Source of the DNA: Hyphomicrobiales bacterium
GTDB lineage: Bacteria; Pseudomonadota; Alphaproteobacteria; Rhizobiales; Rhizobiaceae
Assembly (NCBI GenBank): GCA_021775415.1
Contig: JAJFHV010000006.1
Location: forward strand, 84,858-148,857
DNA length: 64,000 nucleotides
Direction: 5' to 3'
Shown here one piece after another: positions 20,139 to 29,474 of the stretch. The position numbers and the translations under genes were made by a program. The first letter of the stretch is position 1; each line of letters opens with the position of its first letter. Below the pieces are notes generated by a model, which was given only the letters and a program-made list of their open reading frames with translations, did no database searches and was not told the DNA's origin.

Positions 20139-20172
20139 AAAAAACGGAGAGAGCTCAACCCTGCTCTCTCCG
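20139..20172 (-). terminator. Rho-independent terminator between sgaA and mcl
   Basis: On the minus strand a 10-bp perfect GC-containing stem (CGGAGAGAGC with GCTCTCTCCG, 8-nt loop) is followed by six T residues. It lies 50 bp after the sgaA stop and upstream of mcl, both minus, so it should separate or attenuate expression within the serine-cycle block. Confidence 0.82.
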
Positions 20173-20222
20173 AATCTCCCCATATTCCAAGCCGTTGCAT
20201 ACCCGCTGCATCAGGAATGAAT

Positions 20223-21461
20223 TTATGCGGCAACAGATTGTTCGGCGTAGTAGCCATTCAAATCATTCATGATAGCTGCTTTGTCAATTTCAACACCCAT
20301 CCGCAACATCGCATCCACAAACCGGCCAACGATATCGTTGATAGCATCAATTGTAAGCTGGTTCAAAATACCTATCCGGATCTGGGTTGGCTCAGACAGG
20401 GTTGGCCAGATTCCAAATCCATCTGCCCGACATGCGCCGACCAGTTCTTTTTCACGACCGGCAAATTCTCCTGGCAGATCAAATACAACCAGGCTGGTCA
20501 TGTTGGAGGTTACGTTGCAGCCCATTGCTTCGATGGCCTGACGCAACGCCTTTTCATGATAGGCATAATCTGCTGCTTTCTGGGCGCGCCCATGGGCAAG
20601 TGTAATGCGCAGCGCTTCATGAAATGCCGCAACCGCATAGCCGGAATGGGTACGATGATAACCACCCGCTTCCACATCTTTGCCATCAACAATACCCCAA
20701 TGGCGGGCCTCAAGGATTGGATTGTGAACATAGGTGTAGCAACCGCGTGTAGAGACAATCCCAATGTATTTGTCTGTAAAACTCACCGGCGCATAGGTCA
20801 GCGGCAAACACAGAACACCCTTCTGCGGACATGATGCCCAGGCAACAACCGCCGGGTAATCATCGATATTGAAATCTTCAATACCAAGGCTTGATACCGC
20901 ATCAACAATACCGAGGCATCCGTGCTTCTCACAGGCATCGTTAAATCCCTGAATGTCATTGATACGTCCGCTACCGGTCTCCCAATGCGCCATGAACGCC
21001 CACATTGGCTTGTGTTCAGCCAGTGCTGCTTCAACGATTTCACCGGTTACGGACTGGCCGTGCGGTACATCGATGATCTCAACACTTTCAGGCTGCGGGT
21101 TGAGCGGTGCTGCCGCGAGTTCCTCACGGGTCGACGCTTTCATACGGATGGTAAGACCATCGATGCCACTGAAGGTGCCATTAACAAAGGCAACAACCTT
21201 GTCGCCTGGAAGGATTGCACTCAGGGCACAATCGAGGCCACTGAATCCGGTGCCGCCAACACCATAGGTATAGGTGTTCTTTGTACCAAAAATTTCACGC
21301 AGCATAAATTTCGATTCAACCATGCCACGAAGCACATCCGGCTGCATATGATCCGCCACACCCGCTCGCGCAAAACTGTCCAGTACACGGGGGTCTGTGT
21401 TTCCAGGTCCTGGACCACAAGCAAGAGTCTCGGGGATTTCAAGGGTTGGATAATTGGTCAT
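20223..21461 (-). CDS. sgaA: Class V aminotransferase, probable serine-glyoxylate aminotransferase
   Basis: A 412-residue PLP aminotransferase of the alanine/serine-glyoxylate group. It would convert serine and glyoxylate to hydroxypyruvate and glycine in the serine cycle. The PLP-binding lysine is Lys214 (ASCPQKGVLC), with Asp187 (GIVDAVSS) contacting the cofactor nitrogen. The N-terminal CGPGPGNTDPRVLDSFA is family-typical. The start has GGAGG 4-5 nt upstream. Substrate is inferred from the neighbours mcl and mtkAB; pyridoxamine-pyruvate or another glyoxylate aminotransferase cannot be excluded. An ATACCAA box lies in its upstream region. Confidence 0.82.
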   Translation of the reverse strand: MTNYPTLEIPETLACGPGPGNTDPRVLDSFARAGVADHMQPDVLRGMVESKFMLREIFGTKNTYTYGVGGTGFSGLDCALSAILPGDKVVAFVNGTFSGIDGLTIRMKASTREELAAAPLNPQPESVEIIDVPHGQSVTGEIVEAALAEHKPMWAFMAHWETGSGRINDIQGFNDACEKHGCLGIVDAVSSLGIEDFNIDDYPAVVAWASCPQKGVLCLPLTYAPVSFTDKYIGIVSTRGCYTYVHNPILEARHWGIVDGKDVEAGGYHRTHSGYAVAAFHEALRITLAHGRAQKAADYAYHEKALRQAIEAMGCNVTSNMTSLVVFDLPGEFAGREKELVGACRADGFGIWPTLSEPTQIRIGILNQLTIDAINDIVGRFVDAMLRMGVEIDKAAIMNDLNGYYAEQSVAA

Positions 21462-21583
21462 AATACCTCCAAATTCAATGACTTAGCAGTCATCAGACAG
21501 TTGTGCGCAGTCTCTGGGTTTATCTACCAAACGCGCATAAGCGAGAGGGCATATATGAAAACAAACCAAATTAAAACCATTTT

Positions 21584-21593
21584 CATACCAAAA
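21584..21593. promoter_or_regulatory. ATACCAA box upstream of sgaA
   Basis: CATACCAAAA lies 123 bp upstream of the sgaA start. The same core recurs several times before mtkA (22490-22575), on the other side of the response-regulator gene. This suggests a shared site for the serine-cycle genes (inference). Confidence 0.4.
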
Positions 21594-21675
21594 TCAGTGA
21601 TTATTTTGATTTTGAGGCCTGAAACTGTTTCAATAATTCGGGCCTAACGGTTCATATCGATGAGTGGTATCTTGT

Positions 21676-22332
21676 TCAGGAAGAGCCGCTTCGGTTCTTC
21701 GAATAATACAGCGCAATGGCCTGAGTGCGAGAATTCACGGACAGTTTTTCAAACATGTTGCGCAGATGAAACTTGACCGTGTTCAACGATATCTCAAGCT
21801 CTGTCGATAATTCCTTGTTGCTCATACCCCGGGCAAGCAGCGCGATCATGGCTTGTTCGCGATCCGTCAATGTGTCCATCGGATCCTGCCGCAATTCGCG
21901 AATATCGAGGAACGGAAATACCATTCGGCCTGCAGCAATTTCGCCCACCACGTCCATCAACCGCTCCACTGACTCATCGCGGGAACAAAAGCCAGCCGCA
22001 CCTGCAGCCATTGCCCGGCGGGGGATCTCGGAAATTTCATCTTGCGAATAAATCACAATCCTCGGCCCTGCTTCCTGGGCAAGCATGATTTCCAGCAACC
22101 GCTCTGCCCCAAGTGAAGGAAGGTTCCAGTCAATGATCCCGACCGCGATGTCTGCACGAAAGATTACCTCAAGAAATCCTTCTGCTGTTCCAGACGTCGC
22201 AACCAGGTTGAAACGCGGATCACGCTCAAAGCGCTCCGACAATGCACCCAGCATCAATGGATTGCTATCTGCTATTCCAACATCAATGACCTTGGACACT
22301 GAAGAGACACCATCAATTGACCGCGATTCCAT
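21676..22332 (-). CDS. LuxR/NarL-type response regulator with atypical receiver
   Basis: A protein of about 218 residues with an N-terminal receiver-like domain (about 15-135) and a C-terminal LuxR helix-turn-helix (about 150-210, [20 protein letters not shown] and following). Asp68 (IIDWNLPS) is at the phosphorylation position, but the usual paired acidic residues are reduced to Asp22-Ser23 and the conserved lysine of the last strand is replaced (GFCSRD). I use the ATG at 22332 (AGGA 9 nt upstream); an ATG at 22377 would add 15 residues. No histidine kinase is adjacent. It is divergent from mtkAB and upstream of sgaA/mcl, so it is the probable serine-cycle regulator, possibly ligand- rather than phosphate-controlled. 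Confidence 0.85.
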   Translation of the reverse strand: MESRSIDGVSSVSKVIDVGIADSNPLMLGALSERFERDPRFNLVATSGTAEGFLEVIFRADIAVGIIDWNLPSLGAERLLEIMLAQEAGPRIVIYSQDEISEIPRRAMAAGAAGFCSRDESVERLMDVVGEIAAGRMVFPFLDIRELRQDPMDTLTDREQAMIALLARGMSNKELSTELEISLNTVKFHLRNMFEKLSVNSRTQAIALYYSKNRSGSS

Positions 22333-22405
22333 GGCTACAAATCCTTCCGCTCGGCTTTCCTGGCTAATCCGTAGCATAAACCAACACTAATGGGTAGGTA
22401 GGTTT

Positions 22406-22575
22406 TTGGTATTTGGCAGTATCTATACTTATAGGCAGGTATGCCCCACCCTAAAGATAATCCGAAGGTAGGTATTATGGGTGTTGATGGTATACCAAAG
22501 ACGGATATGGTAAGATAACACAGGAAAATACGCAACCAATTGCATACCAATTGGCGCGTTTTCGCATACCAATTT
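22406..22575. promoter_or_regulatory. mtkA promoter region with clustered ATACCAA boxes
   Basis: Between the response regulator and mtkA the core ATACCAA appears at 22491-22497 (TATACCAAAG), 22544-22550 and 22566-22572. The last two are both GCATACCAATT and exactly 22 bp apart, or two helical turns. A related GCAACCAATT sits at 22532-22541, and an inverted copy (TTGGTAT) at 22406-22412. The arrangement looks like cooperative activator binding ahead of mtkA. The binding protein is not shown by sequence; the adjacent response regulator is the candidate. Confidence 0.5.
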
Positions 22576-22646
22576 GTGATTTATGGTGCAAATGGCCCTC
22601 GGCAAGACAGCGGCTAATTTGATACCGGCTTAGGGAGCTACTGAAG

Positions 22647-23846
22647 ATGGATATTCACGAATATCAGGCCAAAGAAATTTTGGCGGGATATGGGGTTCAG
22701 GTCCCCCGTGGCGGTTTGGCCTATAGCCCGGAGCAGGCAGCATACCGGGCGCGTGAAATCGGTGGCGAAAAATGGATTGTTAAAGCTCAGGTTCACACTG
22801 GCGGCCGCGGCAAGGCAGGTGGCGTAATCGTTTGCGGTGATGAGCATGAAGTAAACGATGCTGCCGGCGATCTTTTCGGCAAGCGCATTGTGACTAATCA
22901 GACTGGCCCTGAAGGAAAAGTTGTTTATCGGGTCTATGTAGAAAGCGGCGTGGCGATACAGTCAGAGCTTTATTTAGGCTACGTGCTGGATAGGCAGACC
23001 CAGCGTGTCATGGTCGTTGCATCCGCTGCTGGTGGCATGGAAATCGAGGAAATTTCTGAAAAGAAACCCGAAACCATCGTTCGCTGCTCAATTGAACCTG
23101 CTGTTGGCATGCAGGACTTCCAGGCCCGCGAAATTGCATTTGACCTCGGTCTGCCCCCAGCCCTCATCCAACAGGCAGTTTCTACCATGATGGGAAGCTA
23201 CAAGGCATTCAAGGAACTGGATGCAACAATGCTCGAAATCAATCCGATGGTTGTAACCGAAGACGGGGAAATTTTTGCGTTGGATGCAAAAATGACCTTT
23301 GACGACAATGCCCTCTTCCGCCACCCGGATATTTCAGAGCTGCGTGATAAATCCCAGGAAGACCCGCGTGAGACCCAGGCTGCGGACCGGGGTCTCAACT
23401 ATGTTGGGCTCGAAGGAGAAATCGGCTGCATCGTCAACGGTGCCGGTCTTGCCATGGCAACCATGGACACAATCAAGCTTGCTGGTGGCGAGCCTTCCAA
23501 CTTTTTGGACATCGGTGGTGGTGCAACTCCCAAACGCGTTGCCCAAGCTTTCCGTCTGGTGCTTACAGATAAAAATGTAAATGCCGTGCTGGTCAATATT
23601 TTCGCCGGCATCAACCGGTGTGACTGGGTTGCAGAAGGTATCATTGAGGCCCTCGAAAAGGATCCGATTGACGTGCCACTGGTGGTGCGTCTGGCCGGAA
23701 CCAATGTTGACGAGGGGCGTAAAATCCTGGCTGAAAGCGGCCTTCCGATCATCCACGCGAACACGCTTGCTGAAGCGGCTGACCGGGTGGTGACTGCAAG
23801 CAAGAATCACGCGAAACACAACATCAAACTGGTGGCTGCATCATGA
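22647..23846 (+). CDS. mtkA: Malate-CoA ligase, beta subunit
   Basis: A 399-residue ATP-grasp subunit that, with MtkB, makes malyl-CoA from malate, CoA and ATP in the serine cycle. It begins [12 protein letters not shown] like all succinate-CoA ligase beta subunits, has the ATP-grasp segment [15 protein letters not shown], the Mg-binding MLEINPMVV, and [13 protein letters not shown] near the C-terminus. The latter, and the [15 protein letters not shown] stretch, match methylotroph MtkA better than SucC as I recall them. GGGAGC lies upstream of the ATG. It overlaps mtkB by 4 bp. Preceded by the ATACCAA box cluster. Confidence 0.92.
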   Translation: MDIHEYQAKEILAGYGVQVPRGGLAYSPEQAAYRAREIGGEKWIVKAQVHTGGRGKAGGVIVCGDEHEVNDAAGDLFGKRIVTNQTGPEGKVVYRVYVESGVAIQSELYLGYVLDRQTQRVMVVASAAGGMEIEEISEKKPETIVRCSIEPAVGMQDFQAREIAFDLGLPPALIQQAVSTMMGSYKAFKELDATMLEINPMVVTEDGEIFALDAKMTFDDNALFRHPDISELRDKSQEDPRETQAADRGLNYVGLEGEIGCIVNGAGLAMATMDTIKLAGGEPSNFLDIGGGATPKRVAQAFRLVLTDKNVNAVLVNIFAGINRCDWVAEGIIEALEKDPIDVPLVVRLAGTNVDEGRKILAESGLPIIHANTLAEAADRVVTASKNHAKHNIKLVAAS

Positions 23847-24730
23847 GCATTCTGATTAACAAAGATACAAGGGTTATCGTTCAGGGCATCACCGGCAAGA
23901 TCGGTAGATTCCACACGGAAGAAATGCTCGAATACGGCACCAACATTGTTGGCGGTGTAACGCCGGGTAAGGGCGGTGAAACTGTCAATGGAGTGCCGGT
24001 GTTCAATTGCGTCAAGGATGCGGTTAGGGAAACCGGCGCCGAAGCGAGCATCATTATCGTTCCGCCTCCATTTGCAGCTGATTCAATCATGGAAGCAGCT
24101 GATGGCGACATCAAATTCTGCGTCGCGATCACCGACGGTATCCCAGCGCAGGACATGATCCGCGTCAAACGCTACATGCGCCGCTACAACAAGGATACCC
24201 GGATGCGGCTTACAGGCCCCAATTGCGCTGGCACCATCACACCGGGCGAAGCACTGCTGGGCATTATGCCTGGACATATCTATATGCCGGGCAGAATAGG
24301 TATCGTTGGACGCTCCGGAACGCTTGGTTATGAGGCTGCAGCACAAATGAGTGATCTTGGCATTGGCGTTTCCACAAGCGTCGGCATTGGCGGTGACCCA
24401 ATCAATGGCAGCTCATTCAAGGACATTCTGCAGCTGTTTGAAGACGATCCTGATACAGATGCAGTCGTAATGATTGGTGAAATCGGTGGGCCGCAAGAAT
24501 CTGAAGCTGCGGAATTTGTACGCGATCACATGAAAAAACCCGTGATTGCCTATATTGCCGGTTTAACCGCACCCAAGGGCCGCACCATGGGCCACGCCGG
24601 TGCGATCATTTCAGCATTCGGTGAAAGCGCCAGCGAGAAAGTTGAAATCCTTCGCGATGTGGGCGCCTCGATTGCTGAATCACCCTCTGATATTGGCAAT
24701 ACGGTACAGCGCGTACTCAAAGCCGCATAA
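23843..24730 (+). CDS. mtkB: Malate-CoA ligase, alpha subunit
   Basis: A 295-residue CoA-binding subunit. It has the Rossmann CoA domain ([18 protein letters not shown]), [24 protein letters not shown], and the phosphohistidine His251 in MGHAGAI that carries phosphate between ATP and the acyl group. It starts within mtkA (ATGA overlap), so the subunits are translationally coupled. The operon ends at the terminator at 24783-24815. A role as SucD is possible by family, but the MtkA partner and the serine-cycle neighbours favour malate thiokinase. Confidence 0.92.
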   Translation: MSILINKDTRVIVQGITGKIGRFHTEEMLEYGTNIVGGVTPGKGGETVNGVPVFNCVKDAVRETGAEASIIIVPPPFAADSIMEAADGDIKFCVAITDGIPAQDMIRVKRYMRRYNKDTRMRLTGPNCAGTITPGEALLGIMPGHIYMPGRIGIVGRSGTLGYEAAAQMSDLGIGVSTSVGIGGDPINGSSFKDILQLFEDDPDTDAVVMIGEIGGPQESEAAEFVRDHMKKPVIAYIAGLTAPKGRTMGHAGAIISAFGESASEKVEILRDVGASIAESPSDIGNTVQRVLKAA

Positions 24731-24782
24731 AATTTCTGTTGGCGGGTTTTCGCCGACATTACACTTCTTCTCCACGTACTGT

Positions 24783-24815
24783 GCCCGGTGTTGTCAAAAG
24801 CACCGGGCTTTTTTT
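24783..24815 (+). terminator. Rho-independent terminator after mtkAB
   Basis: GCCCGGTG and CACCGGGC form an 8-bp GC-rich stem with a 10-nt loop followed by seven T residues, 52 bp downstream of the mtkB stop. Confidence 0.9.
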
Positions 24816-24873
24816 GTGACCTGATCTAGAGTAGCACAACAAGCAACAAGCTGCCTTGAAGTGAGGAGATATC

Positions 24874-25935
24874 ATGCGAATTCTTGTCGTAGGGGCTGGA
24901 CCTACCGGACTGACGGCAGCCGTAGAGCTTGCCCGGCACGGGATTATCGCTGACATCATCGACAAACGTGAAAGCGGCTCCGGACTTTCACGCGCGGTTG
25001 GTATCATGCCGGCAAGCCTCGATATTCTGCGTCCTTCAGGCGTAACAGACCGTTTGCTTGCAGAAGCAATGAAATTTCGAAAGGCACGCTTCTTCAACCA
25101 CGATCGACTTGCTCTGGAACTGCCTTTTTCAGTCGATGGTAAAGAAGGCGAATTCATCCTGGGACTTGCCCAGGACCGGACGGAAACCCATTTGCGTGAA
25201 GCGTTTGCAGAACTTGGCGGGAAAGTGCGTTACGGAACCGAACTTACCAAACTTGAACAATCAAAAGATTGCGTCACTGCCCAAACGGCCGATGGTAAGA
25301 CTGGCCGGTATGATTATCTGATTGGAGCTGACGGTATCAGCAGTGCAACCAGGACTTTGGCCGGCATAGATTTCCCGGGATTTGAACTACCCGGCACCTG
25401 GTCCATAGCGGATGTGGATGCGGATAATTGGCCGCATGTCGGTGCCTTTACGATATGCAAACTTGCCGGGCCGGATATCGTGGTGATAGCGCCGCTTGAA
25501 AAGAAACGCTTTCGGGTGATTTCAAACACACCGGATGCGCTATCGGTACTTCCACTCCCCATGGACGTCACAAACATACGACGTGAGGGACAGTTCAAAA
25601 TATCCATTCGACAGGTAAATGAATATCGAAGGGGGCGGGTATTCCTGGCTGGTGATGCCGCTCATTGCCACTCACCGGTTGGAGGCCGTGGTATGAATCT
25701 CGGCATAGCTGATGCAGCAGATCTTGCCCGCCGGATTGCAGAAAATGACCTTGAAACCTACAGCGAAACCCGCCATCGGGAAGGAAAGGCCATCATTGCC
25801 GGCAGTGAAACCGTCCGCAAGCTGATGACCTCGAATTCTCACATTGCCCGCACCTCGATATTCGCAATATTGGGGCTTGCATCGCTCCTGCGTCCGATGC
25901 AGCGACAAATGGCCAAGCGGGTACTCTATGGATAA
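24874..25935 (+). CDS. FAD-dependent monooxygenase (PHBH/UbiH family)
   Basis: A 353-residue class A flavoprotein monooxygenase. The FAD fingerprint GAGPTG is at residues 7-12, the central DG-type motif is in YLIGADGISSATR (about residue 150), and the second FAD motif GRVFLAGDAAHCHSPVGGRG is near 255. Such enzymes hydroxylate aromatic or other activated substrates using NAD(P)H. Length is shorter than many relatives (about 390-550), lacking the C-terminal thioredoxin-like domain. It stands alone between the mtkB terminator and the EF-G-like gene, so the substrate is unknown. Confidence 0.85.
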   Translation: MRILVVGAGPTGLTAAVELARHGIIADIIDKRESGSGLSRAVGIMPASLDILRPSGVTDRLLAEAMKFRKARFFNHDRLALELPFSVDGKEGEFILGLAQDRTETHLREAFAELGGKVRYGTELTKLEQSKDCVTAQTADGKTGRYDYLIGADGISSATRTLAGIDFPGFELPGTWSIADVDADNWPHVGAFTICKLAGPDIVVIAPLEKKRFRVISNTPDALSVLPLPMDVTNIRREGQFKISIRQVNEYRRGRVFLAGDAAHCHSPVGGRGMNLGIADAADLARRIAENDLETYSETRHREGKAIIAGSETVRKLMTSNSHIARTSIFAILGLASLLRPMQRQMAKRVLYG

Positions 25936-26068
25936 CTCAGCCGGGCAAACTTGCCTAATCCGGGATTAGATGCACAATTGAAATAACCTGAAATGCTCGT
26001 GCGTGGCATTTACGGTATTCGCCGGGTGCCTTGCGAGTGTGGGTCAAACCTAACTCGGAGGTACAGTG

Positions 26069-28126
26069 ATGGCTACAACCATTCAAAATTCCCAATCCGG
26101 TCCCAAATGCATCGCAATTATCGGCCCCATGTCGAGTGGCAAAACCACTCTTTTGGAGTCGATCTTGTTTCGCACCGGCAGCATTCCGCGCCAAAATGCA
26201 GCTGGATCTGGTAACACCGTCGGCGACACATCCGCCGAAGCACGTGAACATGGCATGAGTGTCGAGGCAAATTTCGCAACGATTGACTATCTCGGCAGCA
26301 ACCTGACATTTGTCGACTGTCCCGGCTCCATAGAATTTGCCCACGAAGCGGCCCCCATCCTCTCCCTTTGCGACTTTGCAATTGTTGTGGCCGAAGCTGA
26401 TGACAAGAAAATGCCGGAGCTGCAGTTAATCTTCCGTCGGCTGGATGAACTTGACCTTCCGCACGCGGTTTTCCTCAACAAGATTGACCGCGCTGACACC
26501 AGCATTCGCGAAACATTAAAACTGCTTCAGCCGGCAAGCACAAAGCCCCTGTTATTGAGGCAAATTCCAATTTGGGGAGATGGTAAACCGGTCGGCTCAA
26601 TCGATCTGGCTCTTGAACGCGCCTACATTTACCGCAGCCGCGAAGAAAGCGAAGTCACAGAAATTCCGAACGAAGACAAGGCCCGTGAGATTGAAGCACG
26701 ATTTCAAATGCTGGAAACCCTGGCAGATCACGATGATGAATTACTTGAGCAACTGTTGGAAGATGTCGCTCCACCAATGGATACCGTATTCAAGGACCTG
26801 ACAACTGAAATTCGTGATGGCTTGATTACCCCTGTCCTGCTGGGCGCTGCGGAAAATGGCAATGGTGTCGAACGCCTTTTGAAGACAATCCGCCATGATG
26901 CACCGGGAATTTCTGCAACCCGGAAACGCCTGGGACTGGAAAACCATGATGGCACTGCGGCGGGGATAATGAAGACCATTCACACCTCACACAGCGGGAA
27001 ACTATCGATTGCGAGAATTCTTGGAGGAACCCTGCTGGAGGGAGAACCAATACTCGGCGCAGAAGATAAAGCCGATCGCATTTCCGGTATCTACCGCATG
27101 ATGGGAAAATCCCAGGACAAAATTGCCAAAGTGGGCGAAGGCGCAACCGTTGGACTGGGCAAACTGGAATCAGCGTTTACTTCAAACATTCTTCGCACAG
27201 ACAAAAGCCATTCAATTGGTTTTGTCGCTCCTGAACTTCCACAACCGGTTTACCATATGGGTGTGCGACCAAAGGAACGTCAGGACGAGGTCAAGGTATC
27301 CGCAGCCCTTCATCGTTTATGTGAAGAAGACCCCTCACTTACAGTCCACCATCAGCAGGAAAGTGGTGAAACCGTGCTGGGTGGCAATGGCGAAATGCAT
27401 TTGCGGGTTACCATTGAGCGGCTGGAAAACCGTTTTCAGATCGCGGTGGAGAGTTTTGTTCCCTCTATCCCTTATTACGAAACCATAACCAGACCCGTTA
27501 CCCAGCGCGGCAAATACAAGAAACAATCCGGCGGGCACGGCCAGTTTGGTGATGTGGTGCTCAACATCGTTCCTCTGGCACGTGGCGCGGGATTTGAATT
27601 CTCAAACACCATCACCGGCGGGGTCGTTCCCAAACAGTACATTCCTTCCGTCAAATCAGGCATCGAGGAATATTTGAATTCCGGACCGTTGGGATTTCCG
27701 GTCGTTGATATCGCTGTAAATCTGGCGGAAGGCTCTCATCACAGTGTGGATTCCTCTGATCTGGCTTTTCAAATGGCCGGTAAGCTGGCAATGCGCGAAG
27801 GCATGCCTGCATGCGCCCCGATATTGCTCGAACCGATCATGAAGGTGGACATCCACTGTCCAACGGATGCAACGGCAAAGATCACTGCAATCGTTCCCCA
27901 GCGGCGCAGCCAGATACTTGGCTACGCTGCAAGAGATGGATGGATCGGATGGGATACGGTGAGCGCAATGATGCCAAAATCAGAAATCGCAGATCTGATC
28001 ATTGAACTGCGATCCGTGACTTACGGCGTTGCAACCTACGTTGCAGAGTTTGATCACCTGGAAAAACTGGATGGCCGAAAGGCCGACGAGGTCATCGGCA
28101 CCGTCGGTATTGCCGAAAGCGCTTAG
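26069..28126 (+). CDS. Elongation factor G-like protein with altered G3 motif
   Basis: A 685-residue protein with the full EF-G layout: G domain (about 1-260), domain II (about 280-365), and domains III-V to the C-terminus (KQSGGHGQFGDVVL marks domain IV). The P-loop GPMSSGKT (19-26) and NKID (137-140) are intact. However, the G3 motif reads DCPGS (83-87) rather than DxPGH, so the catalytic histidine is replaced by serine, and the switch I region is also divergent (HGMSVEANFATI). It is therefore a diverged paralogue, not the housekeeping fusA. I start at ATG 26069 (GGAGG 7 nt upstream); a GTG one codon earlier is less likely. It is convergent with glxD, stops overlapping by 4 bp. Confidence 0.88.
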   Translation: MATTIQNSQSGPKCIAIIGPMSSGKTTLLESILFRTGSIPRQNAAGSGNTVGDTSAEAREHGMSVEANFATIDYLGSNLTFVDCPGSIEFAHEAAPILSLCDFAIVVAEADDKKMPELQLIFRRLDELDLPHAVFLNKIDRADTSIRETLKLLQPASTKPLLLRQIPIWGDGKPVGSIDLALERAYIYRSREESEVTEIPNEDKAREIEARFQMLETLADHDDELLEQLLEDVAPPMDTVFKDLTTEIRDGLITPVLLGAAENGNGVERLLKTIRHDAPGISATRKRLGLENHDGTAAGIMKTIHTSHSGKLSIARILGGTLLEGEPILGAEDKADRISGIYRMMGKSQDKIAKVGEGATVGLGKLESAFTSNILRTDKSHSIGFVAPELPQPVYHMGVRPKERQDEVKVSAALHRLCEEDPSLTVHHQQESGETVLGGNGEMHLRVTIERLENRFQIAVESFVPSIPYYETITRPVTQRGKYKKQSGGHGQFGDVVLNIVPLARGAGFEFSNTITGGVVPKQYIPSVKSGIEEYLNSGPLGFPVVDIAVNLAEGSHHSVDSSDLAFQMAGKLAMREGMPACAPILLEPIMKVDIHCPTDATAKITAIVPQRRSQILGYAARDGWIGWDTVSAMMPKSEIADLIIELRSVTYGVATYVAEFDHLEKLDGRKADEVIGTVGIAESA

Positions 28127-29469
28127 TAGCCGCCCTGCCCCGGTATCCAGTTTGTGCCTGATAGTGGAACCCCAGCCATTGCTGCTGCTTCCACAGTCAG
28201 GGCACAAAGGTCTTCCGGCTCAAGATTGTGCAGGTGGTTCTTACCACATGCCCGGGCAATGGTTTGAGCCTCCAGGGTCAGGACTTTCAGGTAATTTCTC
28301 AACCTTCGGCCACCCTCTACCGGGTCAAACCGTGCCATTAGTTCCGGATCCTGGGTTGTAATGCCTGCCGGATCCCTGCCCTCATGCCAGTCATCATACG
28401 CGCCTGTCGTTGTGCCAAGCTCGTTGTATTCGCTTTCCCACTTGGGATCATTATCACCAAGCGCGATCAGGGCCGCAGTACCAATTGCAACCGCATCAGC
28501 ACCAAGGGCCATTGCCTTGGCCACATCTGCACCGGAACGAATACCGCCAGAAATAATCAATTGCACCTTGCGATGCATGCCAAGATCCTGAAGCGCTTGA
28601 ACTGCCGGGCGGATAATCGCTAACGTGGGTTGCCCCACATGTTCGATAAATACATCCTGGGTTGCAGCCGTACCGCCCTGCATTCCGTCCAGAACGACAA
28701 CGTCAGCGCCGGATTTAATCGCAAGGGTAGTGTCATAATAAGGGCGAGCGCCAGCAACTTTTACATAGATTGGAACCAGCCAGTTGGTGATTTCACGCAA
28801 CTCCAGTATTTTGATCTCCAGATCATCCGGGCCGGTCCAGTCAGGATGGCGGCACGATGACCGCTGATCAATTCCCTTAGGCAGGTTGCGCATTTCGGCA
28901 ACACGGTCACTGATCTTTTGCCCAAGCAGCATACCGCCGCCGCCCGGTTTGGCACCCTGGCCAACCACAATCTCGATGGCATCCGCCTTGCGCAAATCAT
29001 CCGGGTTCATGCCGTAACGCGATGGCAAATATTGATATACCAGCTTGGAAGAGTGCCCGCGTTCTTCTGGGGTCATACCGCCATCACCGGTGGTTGTAGA
29101 TGTACCCGCAGCGTCTGCACCACGGCCCAACGCTTCTTTGGCGGGGCCAGACAGCGCCCCAAAGCTCATACCTGCAATGGTGATAGGTATATCAAGCTCA
29201 ATCGGCTTTTTCGCAAACCGGGTGCCAAGTGTAACTTTGGTTTCACATTTTTCACGATACCCCTCGAGAGGATAACGGGAAATGGACGCTCCCAAAAACA
29301 GCAGGTCGTCGAAGTTTGGAACCTTGCGCTTTGCACCACCACCGCGGATGTCATAAATGCCCGTAGCAGCTGCACGACGTATGTCGCTGTTCACATCATT
29401 GGTGAATGTGGCAGACTGACGAGGTGTCGTGTGCGGGATGCCGCTTTCATCGTGGTCTTTAATGGTCAT
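28123..29469 (-). CDS. glxD: Glutamate synthase-like FMN subunit GlxD (MgsC family)
   Basis: A 448-residue protein equivalent to the FMN-binding synthase domain of the GltB large subunit; in methylotrophs the homologue MgsC is part of N-methylglutamate synthase. FMN-barrel segments include ITIAGMSFGALSGPAKEALG and IISGGIRSGADVAKAMALGADAVAIG. The region that holds the three cysteines of the 3Fe-4S cluster in glutamate synthase has none here (residues 339-372; the segment reads YDDWHEGRDPAGITTQ). ATG at 29469 is used; a TTG at 29478 overlapping the glxC stop is an alternative. It is the third gene of glxBCD. Whether the complex makes N-methylglutamate or something else is not decided by sequence. 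Confidence 0.9.
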   Translation of the reverse strand: MTIKDHDESGIPHTTPRQSATFTNDVNSDIRRAAATGIYDIRGGGAKRKVPNFDDLLFLGASISRYPLEGYREKCETKVTLGTRFAKKPIELDIPITIAGMSFGALSGPAKEALGRGADAAGTSTTTGDGGMTPEERGHSSKLVYQYLPSRYGMNPDDLRKADAIEIVVGQGAKPGGGGMLLGQKISDRVAEMRNLPKGIDQRSSCRHPDWTGPDDLEIKILELREITNWLVPIYVKVAGARPYYDTTLAIKSGADVVVLDGMQGGTAATQDVFIEHVGQPTLAIIRPAVQALQDLGMHRKVQLIISGGIRSGADVAKAMALGADAVAIGTAALIALGDNDPKWESEYNELGTTTGAYDDWHEGRDPAGITTQDPELMARFDPVEGGRRLRNYLKVLTLEAQTIARACGKNHLHNLEPEDLCALTVEAAAMAGVPLSGTNWIPGQGGY

Positions 29470-29474
29470 GATCC

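Noticed and set aside
26069..28126. Housekeeping elongation factor G (fusA)
   Set aside because: The G3 motif is DCPGS, switch I is divergent, and there is no str-operon context.
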